Shown piece after piece: positions 37,419 to 44,324 of a stretch of DNA of 64,000 nucleotides. The notes beneath the pieces were generated by a model, which saw only the letters and a list, made by a program, of their open reading frames with translations, was not told where the DNA came from and did no database searches. The number at the start of each line of letters is the position of its first letter. The first letter of the stretch is position 1. The position numbers and the translations under genes were made by a program. Source of the stretch: JAHECE01 sp963780675 (GTDB taxonomy: Bacteria > Actinomycetota > Actinomycetes > Actinomycetales > JAHECE01); NCBI GenBank assembly GCA_963780675.1, contig CAWACR010000001.1:10163-74162 (forward strand), given 5' to 3'.

Positions 37419-38654
37419 ATGGCCACGGAAGAGATCGACGTCGTCGTCATCGGTGCCGGCCAGGCCGGACTGGCCATGAGTCACGAGCTGACCGCGGCAG
37501 GTGTCGAGCACGTGGTCCTCGAACGCGCTGACGCCGTCGGCGGGTCGTGGGCGGGCCGCTGGGACTCGTTCTGCCTGGTCACGCCGAACCACTTCATCCG
37601 TCTGCCGGGCGGCGAGTACCGCGGCGCCGACCCGCACGGCTACCTCCCGCGGGACGCGGTCGTCCGCCACCTGCAGGTTTACGCCGCGTCCTTCGCCGCC
37701 CCGGTCCGCACGGGCGTCGCCGTCCGCGCCCTTCGCGCCGGCACCGCCGGCGGGCTCACCCTCGAGACCGACGACGGCGCGATCGCGGCCCGCGAGGTGA
37801 TCGTCGCCGCGGGGGCGTTCCAGGAGGCCCACCGCCCGGCCTGGGTGACCGACCTCCCGCCCTGGCTCTCCGTCCTCGACGCCACCGCGTATCGCAACGC
37901 CGACGCCCTGCCGCCGGGCGCCGTCGTCGTCGTGGGCTCCGGGCAGACCGGGTGCCAGCTCGCCGAGGAACTCACGCTCGCGGGGCGGCGGGTGATCCTG
38001 GCCTGCGGGCGCGCGCCGTGGGTGCCCCGCAGGCTGGAAGGCCGCGACGTCGTCGACTGGCTGGTCGAGTCGGGGTTCATGGACCAGACCCTCGCCGACC
38101 TGCCCAGCCCGGCCGCGCGCCTGGGTGCGAACCCGCAGGCCACGGGCAAGGGCGGCGGCCACGACCTGCACACCCGCACCCTCCAGGCGCTGGGTGTCGA
38201 GCTCACGGGGCACCTCGCGGGCGTGGCCGACGACGGCGCGACGGCGGCCTTCGCCGACGACCTCGCCGACTCCGTGGCCTTCGGCGACGCCCGCTACGCC
38301 GACCTCCGCACGCGCATCCAGGGCTGGCGTTCGGCCCACGGCCTGTCCGTGCCGGCGATGCCGGACCCGCCGCCGTTCGACGCGAGCGCGGCCGTGCGGC
38401 GGCTGGACCTGCGGGGCGTGGGCTCGGTGATCCTCACCGCGGGGTATCGGCCGGGGTACCGCTCGTGGATCTCCCACCCGGACGCCTTCGACGCGATGGG
38501 CTTCCCGCTCCAGGTCGACGGCGCGTCCACCGTGGTGCCGGGCCTGAGCTTCGTGGGGGTGCACTTCCTCCGCCGGGCCATGTCCGCGCTGCTCATGGGC
38601 GTCGGTCAGGACGCGACCGTGATCGCCCGGGACGTGGCGGACCGGCTCGCCTGA
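37419..38654 (+). CDS. Flavin-dependent monooxygenase / NAD(P)-FAD oxidoreductase
   Basis: A 411-residue protein related to class B flavin monooxygenases (CzcO-like). It has two Rossmann motifs: VVVIGAGQAGLAMSHEL near residue 8 for FAD and VVVVGSGQTGCQLAEEL near 170 for NADPH, with GGSWAGRWDSFCLVTPNH typical of the family between them. ATG 37419 follows GGGGAGG by five bases. The C-terminus carries FVGVHFLRRAMSALLMGVG, the usual second FAD contact. It is divergent from the FAD-linked oxidase and does not share its promoter. Substrate unknown; such enzymes oxidise N, S or ketones. Confidence 0.85.
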   Translation: MATEEIDVVVIGAGQAGLAMSHELTAAGVEHVVLERADAVGGSWAGRWDSFCLVTPNHFIRLPGGEYRGADPHGYLPRDAVVRHLQVYAASFAAPVRTGVAVRALRAGTAGGLTLETDDGAIAAREVIVAAGAFQEAHRPAWVTDLPPWLSVLDATAYRNADALPPGAVVVVGSGQTGCQLAEELTLAGRRVILACGRAPWVPRRLEGRDVVDWLVESGFMDQTLADLPSPAARLGANPQATGKGGGHDLHTRTLQALGVELTGHLAGVADDGATAAFADDLADSVAFGDARYADLRTRIQGWRSAHGLSVPAMPDPPPFDASAAVRRLDLRGVGSVILTAGYRPGYRSWISHPDAFDAMGFPLQVDGASTVVPGLSFVGVHFLRRAMSALLMGVGQDATVIARDVADRLA

Positions 38655-38672
38655 GCCTGAGGCGTCAACTCG

Positions 38673-38728
38673 CCGCCCCCCTCCATCTTCACCCCTCGCT
38701 CTCTCCCCCGCGTGGAGTGAGGGGGCGG
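38673..38728. terminator. Bidirectional hairpin terminator
   Basis: CCGCCCCC (38673-38680) pairs with GGGGGCGG (38721-38728), with TCCA/TGGA nearby inside, between the convergent monooxygenase and HAAS genes. Confidence 0.5.
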
Positions 38729-38748
38729 GACGTGATCCGGATGACAGG

Positions 38749-39579
38749 TCAGGCCGGCGTCGCCGCCTCGGGCACGTCGACCGCTTCCTCGGACCTCAGC
38801 CATCGCCCGACACCGACGAGACCGGAGGCCATGGACAGCGCCGCCACCACGTAACCGATCGCGAAGGCGAGCTGGTAGTCGCCGTAGCCGTCCACCGGAC
38901 CAACCCGCAGGGCTTCGAGCACGACCACGAGCACCGACCCCACCGGCCAGGAGAGGACCAGCAGCCAATCCGACCGCGCAGACCGCCCCGCCACCGCCCG
39001 CACACGTAGCACGGCCGGCAGGAAGGCGAGGGAAAGCATCACGCCCCACCCGACGAAACCCCAGGTAGCGACGCCGGCCGCGACGACACCGAGGCCCAGG
39101 AGAGCAAACGCGATCACCGCGGAGAACCCCCGACTGCCCGTGCGTGCCAACAGGCCGGCGAGCGTCAGGCCACTGGCGATCGCTGCCAACACCGCCGTCA
39201 CCGTCCAGACGGTGTAGCGGTCCTGGCTCCACGGCGAGACGAAGAAGTCGTTCTGCCAGAGGCCGGCGAGAACGGACACGAGCCAGGCGACGGCCGCGAC
39301 GCCAGCAATGGCTCCTGCGGCACGGGTGAAGGTAGTAGGCATGGCAATCCCCCCGGATGACGTGATGGCGAAGGCCCGCGCCACGACCACCGAGTCGCCG
39401 AAGCGGTCGAGGGTCGCGCGTTGGGCGTGGTGCGCTTCGGTTCCTTCGTGCTCGAGGCGCTCGACGGCCTCGCGCAGGTGGTCCTCGACCTCGGCGAGGA
39501 GGTCGACGACGTCGCGCCGCCACCCCAACGAGCGGTGCAGCTCGGTGAGGTAGCGGTCGATCAGGTCGGGTTCGGCCAC
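38749..39579 (-). CDS. HAAS-domain membrane protein (PadR partner)
   Basis: A 276-residue protein. GTG 39579 overlaps the end of padR by 19 bases. The first 70 residues form a HAAS domain (DRYLTELHRSLGWRRDVVDL, then AEVEDHLREAVERLEHEG and RFGDSVVVARAF), a helical cytoplasmic signalling domain that in actinobacteria and firmicutes is coupled to PadR regulators. About six membrane helices follow, such as AIAGVAAVAWLVSVLAGLW and VVAAGVATWGFVGWGVML. The pair probably senses a membrane or cell-envelope state; ligand unknown. A shorter product from ATG 39342 (MPTTFTRAAG) would lack the HAAS domain. Confidence 0.82.
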   Translation of the reverse strand: MAEPDLIDRYLTELHRSLGWRRDVVDLLAEVEDHLREAVERLEHEGTEAHHAQRATLDRFGDSVVVARAFAITSSGGIAMPTTFTRAAGAIAGVAAVAWLVSVLAGLWQNDFFVSPWSQDRYTVWTVTAVLAAIASGLTLAGLLARTGSRGFSAVIAFALLGLGVVAAGVATWGFVGWGVMLSLAFLPAVLRVRAVAGRSARSDWLLVLSWPVGSVLVVVLEALRVGPVDGYGDYQLAFAIGYVVAALSMASGLVGVGRWLRSEEAVDVPEAATPA

Positions 39580-39902
39580 GGCTGGACCCCCCTCAGCACG
39601 GCCGCGACGGCGGTCGCGAACTCCTGCCAGCTCGCTCGCTGCTCCGCGAGGGCACCGCGCCCCGCGGTTGTCAGCCGGTACGTCCGACGACGGCGCCCGC
39701 CTCGTTCGGTCCACTCACTCGCCAGGAGACCGGACTTCTCGAGCCGATGCAGGACGGGGTAGACCGTCCCCTCCGGGAGGTCGAACGCGTCACCGCTCCG
39801 CTCGCGCAGCCGCTCGATGACCGCGTAGCCGTGCAGCGGCCCTTCGGCCAGCACAGCGAGCACAAGGAGATCCACGTGCCCCTTCAGCGCTTCACCCTTC
39901 AT
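39561..39902 (-). CDS. PadR-family transcriptional regulator
   Basis: A 113-residue winged-helix repressor. It has the PadR layout: LKGHVDLLVLAVLAEGPLHG, YAVIERLRERSGDAFDLPEG, then TVYPVLHRLEKSGLLASEW (recognition helix and wing), and a dimerising C-terminal helix (ALAEQRASWQEFATAVAAV). ATG 39902 is chosen because the promoter and operator end directly before it; the longer frame to 39926 would begin inside the operator. Its promoter contains a strong palindrome, so the operon padR-HAAS is expected to be self-repressed. Confidence 0.9.
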   Translation of the reverse strand: MKGEALKGHVDLLVLAVLAEGPLHGYAVIERLRERSGDAFDLPEGTVYPVLHRLEKSGLLASEWTERGGRRRRTYRLTTAGRGALAEQRASWQEFATAVAAVLRGVQPWPNPT

Positions 39903-39903
39903 G

Positions 39904-39939
39904 CCTAGGATTGTTAGGCCTAGCATTGCTAGGTGTCAA
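39904..39939 (-). promoter_or_regulatory. padR promoter with overlapping operator palindromes
   Basis: On the minus strand: -35 TTGACA (39939-39934), a 17-base spacer, -10 TAACAA (39916-39911), then eight bases to ATG 39902. Two 15-base units in direct tandem (39919-39933 and 39904-39918) cover the spacer, the -10 and the start site. The first, CCTAGCATTGCTAGG, is a perfect palindrome around one centre base; the second, CCTAGGATTGTTAGG, is imperfect. This is where PadR is expected to bind. Confidence 0.8.
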
Positions 39940-39963
39940 CCCCAGCGGCTCGGACGCCCCGGC

Positions 39964-40572
39964 CTACGACTCCTTGACCACCGCGTACCAGATCCGCTCC
40001 GCGACGGCGTCGATCCGCTCGCCGATCTCCAGCACCCGCCGGTAGATCTCGCGGCGGGCGACCACGCGGCGCAGGTCTTCCTCGGCGAGCAGGTCGTGCA
40101 TGGCGACGCGGTACGCCTTTTCCATCCGCCGCTCGGCCGCGATGGCGGCGTCGGCTGCCTCGGTGGCCTCCACGCCGTCGCCCGTGAGCCGGCCGAGGCC
40201 GGTGGCGAGGCTCCGGGTCCCCTCGGCGGCGGCGTCGGCCATTGCGGCGACCGCGGCGTCGGGCTCCACCACCAGCACCTCCGCCTCGCGCACCACGTCC
40301 TTCGCGCGGTTGAGCACGGCGTCGAGCAGTTCGGACAGCGCGAAGAGGTCCTCCTGAGGCAGCGGAGTGCTGAACGCGGCCCTCAGCTGCCGGGAAAGCT
40401 CCCGGCGCTCGACGTCCGCGGCGTGCTCGCGGTCCCGGACCACCTGGGCCGACGCCACGTCGCCGTGCGCCCACGCCGCGAACGCCGTCATCCCGGCCAC
40501 GGTCACCTCGGCCTGCGCGGCCAGGGTGGCGAGCACGTCGGGCGTCTCGGGGAGGAACCAGTGGCGGGTCAC
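39964..40572 (-). CDS. PhoU-like DUF47 family protein (Pit accessory protein)
   Basis: A 202-residue all-helical protein of the DUF47/PhoU-like family, encoded four bases after the pit gene. Landmarks: MTRHWFLPETPDVLATLAAQ at the start, VVRDREHAADVERRELSRQL in the second helix (metal-binding E/D-H cluster), and AHDLLAEEDLRRVVARREIY-like sequence (MHDLLAEEDLRRVVARREIY) near the end. Such proteins bind metal clusters and control phosphate uptake through the adjacent Pit transporter. Regulation by phosphate is inferred from family context only. Confidence 0.85.
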   Translation of the reverse strand: MTRHWFLPETPDVLATLAAQAEVTVAGMTAFAAWAHGDVASAQVVRDREHAADVERRELSRQLRAAFSTPLPQEDLFALSELLDAVLNRAKDVVREAEVLVVEPDAAVAAMADAAAEGTRSLATGLGRLTGDGVEATEAADAAIAAERRMEKAYRVAMHDLLAEEDLRRVVARREIYRRVLEIGERIDAVAERIWYAVVKES

Positions 40573-40576
40573 GGCC

Positions 40577-41602
40577 TCATCCTGCCGCCACCACCCGCCA
40601 CACCCCCGCGAGAACGGCGCCCATCACGGCGCACCCCGGCATCGTGACCACCCACGCGCCGAGGATCTCGCGCACCACCGGCCAGCGCACGTGCCGCCAC
40701 TGCCGCGCCGTCCCCACCCCCACCACCGAGGACGCGACCACGTGCGTGGTGCTCACCGGCGCCCCGAGGAACGCCGCCCCCCCGATCACCGCGGCCGAGG
40801 TCCCCTGGCTCACCAGCCCGTCCAGGGGCCGCAGCCGGTAGATGCCGCGCCCGATCGTCCGCACGATCCGCCACCCGCCCAGCGCCGAGCCCACCGTCAG
40901 CGCCGCCGCGCACGCCACCTTCACCCAGAGCGGGACGGTGAACGTGCTGATCACACCGCCGGCCAGGAGCGCCGCGGTGATGATGCCCATGGTCTTCTGC
41001 GCGTCGTTGGCGCCGTGGGCGAATGCGAGCGACGCCGACGTCACCCACTCCCCCCGCAGGATCGAGCGGTCGACGCCGCGCCGCGCCCGCCGCAGGCCGC
41101 GCCGCGCGAGCACCTCGCCGAGCCAGCCGGCCCCGGCTCCGAGGAGCGGGGAGATCGCGAGCGCGACGAGGACGCCGAGCACGCCGTAGGGCCGCAGGCC
41201 GTCCATCCCGCCCCAGACGACGGCGCTCGCGCCCGCTGTCACGAGGCCGGCGCCCACCATCGCCCCGACGAGCGCATGCGACGACGACGACGGCAGCCCC
41301 TTCCACCACGTCAGCAGGTTCCACGCGAGTGCCGCGGCGAGAGCGCAGATCAGGACTCCGAGCATCTGGTCGCCCTCGACGGCGAGGATCCCGCCGACGG
41401 TGTCCGCCACCGCGGTCCCCACGACGATCGGCCCGAGGAGGTTGAACACCGCCGAGACGGTGACCGCCTGCCCCGGCCGCATCGCCCCGGTCGCGACGGG
41501 GGCGGCGATCGCGTTGGAGGAGTCGTGGAAGCCGTTGGAGAGGTCGAAGGCCAGGCCGAGAACAACCACGAGCACGACGAGGACGACGACGGCGGTGGTC
41601 AC
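40577..41602 (-). CDS. pit: Inorganic phosphate transporter, Pit family
   Basis: A 341-residue phosphate/metal-phosphate symporter. Both halves of the Pit signature are seen: AFDLSNGFHDSSNAIAAPVA near residue 18 and SLAFAHGANDAQKTMGIITA near residue 190, each with the GxxND-like loop; VSTTHVVASSVVGVGTA precedes the C-terminus and SSSSHALVGAMVGAG repeats that element in the first half. About ten helices. GTG 41602 is used, with GGGGAGGTGAGG 20-30 bases upstream and a TAGTCT farther back. The gene pairs with the DUF47 gene immediately downstream. Confidence 0.92.
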   Translation of the reverse strand: MTTAVVVLVVLVVVLGLAFDLSNGFHDSSNAIAAPVATGAMRPGQAVTVSAVFNLLGPIVVGTAVADTVGGILAVEGDQMLGVLICALAAALAWNLLTWWKGLPSSSSHALVGAMVGAGLVTAGASAVVWGGMDGLRPYGVLGVLVALAISPLLGAGAGWLGEVLARRGLRRARRGVDRSILRGEWVTSASLAFAHGANDAQKTMGIITAALLAGGVISTFTVPLWVKVACAAALTVGSALGGWRIVRTIGRGIYRLRPLDGLVSQGTSAAVIGGAAFLGAPVSTTHVVASSVVGVGTARQWRHVRWPVVREILGAWVVTMPGCAVMGAVLAGVWRVVAAG

Positions 41603-41696
41603 CGGTGGCCCGACCTCACCTCCCCGAGACTAGGCCCGCCCCCCGCGACTCTCGCCGAGGTCGAGCGCTCTCGTTCGCGCGGCCAGGCGGCTCGGA

Positions 41697-44150
41697 TCAG
41701 AGCATCTCCCGCGCCGTCAGCCACCGGAACGAGACGAACCCCGGCGCGATCGGCAGCCAGAACGTCGCCAGCCGGTACAGGAACACGGCGGCCAGGGCGG
41801 CCGGCGGCGCGATGCCCACACCGGTCAGGGCCGCCAGCAACACCGCCTCGACGGCGCCCAGCCCGCCGGGCGTCGGAGCCGCCATGGCGAGCGACCCGAC
41901 GGTGAGGAACACGAGCGCGATCGCCGGGAAGGAGGCCCCGCCCCCGAACGCCACCACCGAGAAGTAGAGGCACGCGGCGTACCCGAGCGGCAGCAGCGCC
42001 ACCCCGAGGAAGAGCATCGCCATCTTCCCCGGGCTCGCCACCACACCGCCCATCGCGCTGAGCGCGTCCCGGGCCGCCGGCGCCACCGTCTGGCGCAGCC
42101 AGCGCCGGGCGGGCGGAAGCGCGACCACGAGTCCGATCATCCCGAGCACCGTGCCCGCGACTGCGAGCAGCACGCCCACGACGGGCAACTTCTCCCACTC
42201 GCCCTGGAGCGCGTCGGCGCTCCCCACCCACAGCGCGAAGGTGCCGAGGAGCAGCAGGTGCACCACGACCACGGCCGTCTCCTTGGCGGCGCTCGCGGAC
42301 ACGGCCACCGACGTCGAGTAGCCGCGCTTCTGCAGGAACCGCACGTTGAGGCCCACCTGCCCGATCGCCCCCGGGGCGACGAGCACCACGAACGACGACG
42401 AGAGCGCCACGAGCATCGCTCGACCCACCGGCACCCGCCCCGGCGTCCCGCCCGCGAGGCCCATGGCCGCGCCCACGTACGTGAGGACCGACGCCGTGGC
42501 GACAGCGGCCACCCACCGCCAGTCCGCGCCGCGCACGGCCTGGATCATGCTCGGCAGGTCGGCGAGCTGCGGCAGCAACACGTAGACGGCGACGGCGAGC
42601 GTGAGCCCGACCACCAGCGTCCGCCACCGCAGCCGCTCCACCTGGGCGAACACGGGCTCGTTGACGCCGGTCACCCGGCACACCTCGGCCACCAGCGGGT
42701 CCAGCCCGCCGGGCATCGCCTTCACCGCGGCCCGCGTCGGCCGGGTGAGCGCCGCCGGCACCAGCCGCGCCAGCGCGCCGCCCACCACCGACGGCGCGAG
42801 GACCGACGTCGCCGCGCTGACCGCCGCCTCGGCCCCCACGCGCGTGTAGGTGCCGGCGAGCAGCTCGGCGATGTCGCCCTCGAGCGCGCTCGAGGACGCC
42901 GCGGGCTCCCCGAAGGCGAAGTCCCGGAGCCAGACCTGCCCCTCGCCGTCGAGCACGAACTGCGAGAGCCGCAGGTCGCGGTGCGCGATGCCCGCGCGTC
43001 GCAGCCCCTCGACCTGGCGCCAGGCGTCGGCGAGCACCTCGGGGGTCAGCTCGGCGTCGTCGACCTCGCTCATGCGCCGCCCGGCCACGTGATCGACGGC
43101 GAGCAGGAACTCCTCGGCGCTCAGCGGCTCGACGGCGCGCAGCGTCGGGCAGCGCACGCCGTTCTGGGCCGCGAGCAGCGTCATCATCGCCTCGGCCGCG
43201 ACCTGGCGGCGGGGGGAGGGGTACGGCTCGTCGTCGCCGACGTCCTTGAGCCGGATGCGCCGGTACTGGCGGTAGAGGGTGTCGGAGCGCTGCTCGCGCA
43301 CGCCGATGGTGCGGGCGGCGAGCACGCCCTTGTCGGTGCGCACGCGCAGGGACCAGTCGGGCCACGCGGGGTCGTCGAGCCGCTCGACGCCGGTGACCAC
43401 CAGTCCCGCGCGTAGCAGCGCCCGGTTGACCTGGAGCGACGTGACGGGCTCCACCCGCCGCCCGAACGCGAGCAGCACGCCGGAGCCCACGGCCCCGCCC
43501 AGCCCGAGGGCCAGCACGATCCCGAGCGGCGTCCCGGTCGCGGTGACGATCTGGGTGACCGCGACGAAGCCGAGGATGATCCAGGACGCCCGCGCCCATC
43601 GCCGGCTCAGCTCCGTGCCCACCACCGTGGCGCCGGCGGTGAACGCGGCGATCGCCGCCGCGGAGGGCACCCGGAACCCGCCGGGCACCACGAGGACGTC
43701 CTCGCCGACGTCGAGCACCACGCCGATGCCGAGCGGCAGCACGGCCGCGACCAGCACGAACAGACCGGCCGCGCCGGCGACCGCTGCCGCGCCCAGCCAG
43801 GCGATCCGCGCACGCCCGGTGAGGAAGAGCCCGATCGGGGTCCCGAGCGCGACGAGCAGGAGCGCGACCTGGGAGATGACGGCCGCGAAGGAGACGACGG
43901 CGCGGGGCGCCTCCGCGGCGGCGCGCGCGAGGTCGGCGGCGATGCCGGAGGCGGTCTGGCGCGCGAAGAGCGCGGCGGCCAGGCCCACGAGCAGCACGAT
44001 CAGGAAGCCGATGAGGTGCTGCACGTCGATGGCGGAGCGGGCGACCGTGGGCGTGATCGGTCGCGTCGACCCGCTCCCCACACCCTTCCGCCGGGATGCC
44101 GGCGTCGCCATGCGCCTCCCCCGAGCGGCGACCTCGACGCTCACCGCCAT
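41697..44150 (-). CDS. Kinase-like / lysylphosphatidylglycerol-synthase-type (UPF0104) membrane fusion protein
   Basis: An 817-residue protein starting at ATG 44150. The first third has membrane helices (LIGFLIVLLVGLAAALFARQ and several more). The middle (about 260-500) resembles ABC1/RIO/aminoglycoside-phosphotransferase-type kinases: AGIAHRDLRLSQFVLDGEG as catalytic loop and VWLRDFAFGEP in place of DFG. The C-terminal third is a UPF0104/MprF-like flippase domain (SSSFVVLVAPGAIGQVGLNV; AAPTPGGLGAVEAVLLAAL). A typical lysine and glycine loop for ATP were not clearly seen, so catalysis is unproven. It may transfer or flip a lipid. An open frame upstream to 45422 is a shadow. Confidence 0.83.
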   Translation of the reverse strand: MAVSVEVAARGRRMATPASRRKGVGSGSTRPITPTVARSAIDVQHLIGFLIVLLVGLAAALFARQTASGIAADLARAAAEAPRAVVSFAAVISQVALLLVALGTPIGLFLTGRARIAWLGAAAVAGAAGLFVLVAAVLPLGIGVVLDVGEDVLVVPGGFRVPSAAAIAAFTAGATVVGTELSRRWARASWIILGFVAVTQIVTATGTPLGIVLALGLGGAVGSGVLLAFGRRVEPVTSLQVNRALLRAGLVVTGVERLDDPAWPDWSLRVRTDKGVLAARTIGVREQRSDTLYRQYRRIRLKDVGDDEPYPSPRRQVAAEAMMTLLAAQNGVRCPTLRAVEPLSAEEFLLAVDHVAGRRMSEVDDAELTPEVLADAWRQVEGLRRAGIAHRDLRLSQFVLDGEGQVWLRDFAFGEPAASSSALEGDIAELLAGTYTRVGAEAAVSAATSVLAPSVVGGALARLVPAALTRPTRAAVKAMPGGLDPLVAEVCRVTGVNEPVFAQVERLRWRTLVVGLTLAVAVYVLLPQLADLPSMIQAVRGADWRWVAAVATASVLTYVGAAMGLAGGTPGRVPVGRAMLVALSSSFVVLVAPGAIGQVGLNVRFLQKRGYSTSVAVSASAAKETAVVVVHLLLLGTFALWVGSADALQGEWEKLPVVGVLLAVAGTVLGMIGLVVALPPARRWLRQTVAPAARDALSAMGGVVASPGKMAMLFLGVALLPLGYAACLYFSVVAFGGGASFPAIALVFLTVGSLAMAAPTPGGLGAVEAVLLAALTGVGIAPPAALAAVFLYRLATFWLPIAPGFVSFRWLTAREML

Positions 44151-44243
44151 GCTGTTCCCCCGGGCCCTCCGTTGACCTTCGCACAGTACCGGCGACGCCG
44201 TCGCGCGCCCGGGAAGCACCCCCGGACCACGCCGAGGCACTCC

Positions 44244-44249
44244 TACACT
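44244..44249 (+). promoter_or_regulatory. -10-like TACACT before a short upstream ORF
   Basis: TACACT stands six bases before ATG 44256 and about 75 bases before the ThrE-like start, so transcription probably begins at the upstream ORF. Confidence 0.45.
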
Positions 44250-44255
44250 CGGATG

Positions 44256-44321
44256 ATGCCGCGCCCGGGTCGCCGGTCCTGCACCGGGGTGGGTGGGCGC
44301 GGGGGCGTGAGCGGGGGTTGA
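44256..44321 (+). CDS. Possible 21-residue leader peptide upstream of the ThrE-like gene
   Basis: A short frame opens at ATG 44256, directly after the -10-like TACACT, and ends with TGA at 44319-44321, three bases before GTG 44325 of the exporter gene. Leaderless initiation and coupling to the next gene are suggested by spacing alone. It is rich in Gly and Arg with one Cys and one Thr; there is no run of a single amino acid as in attenuator peptides. No homology could be checked. Confidence 0.3.
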   Translation: MPRPGRRSCTGVGGRGGVSGG

Positions 44322-44324
44322 CTC

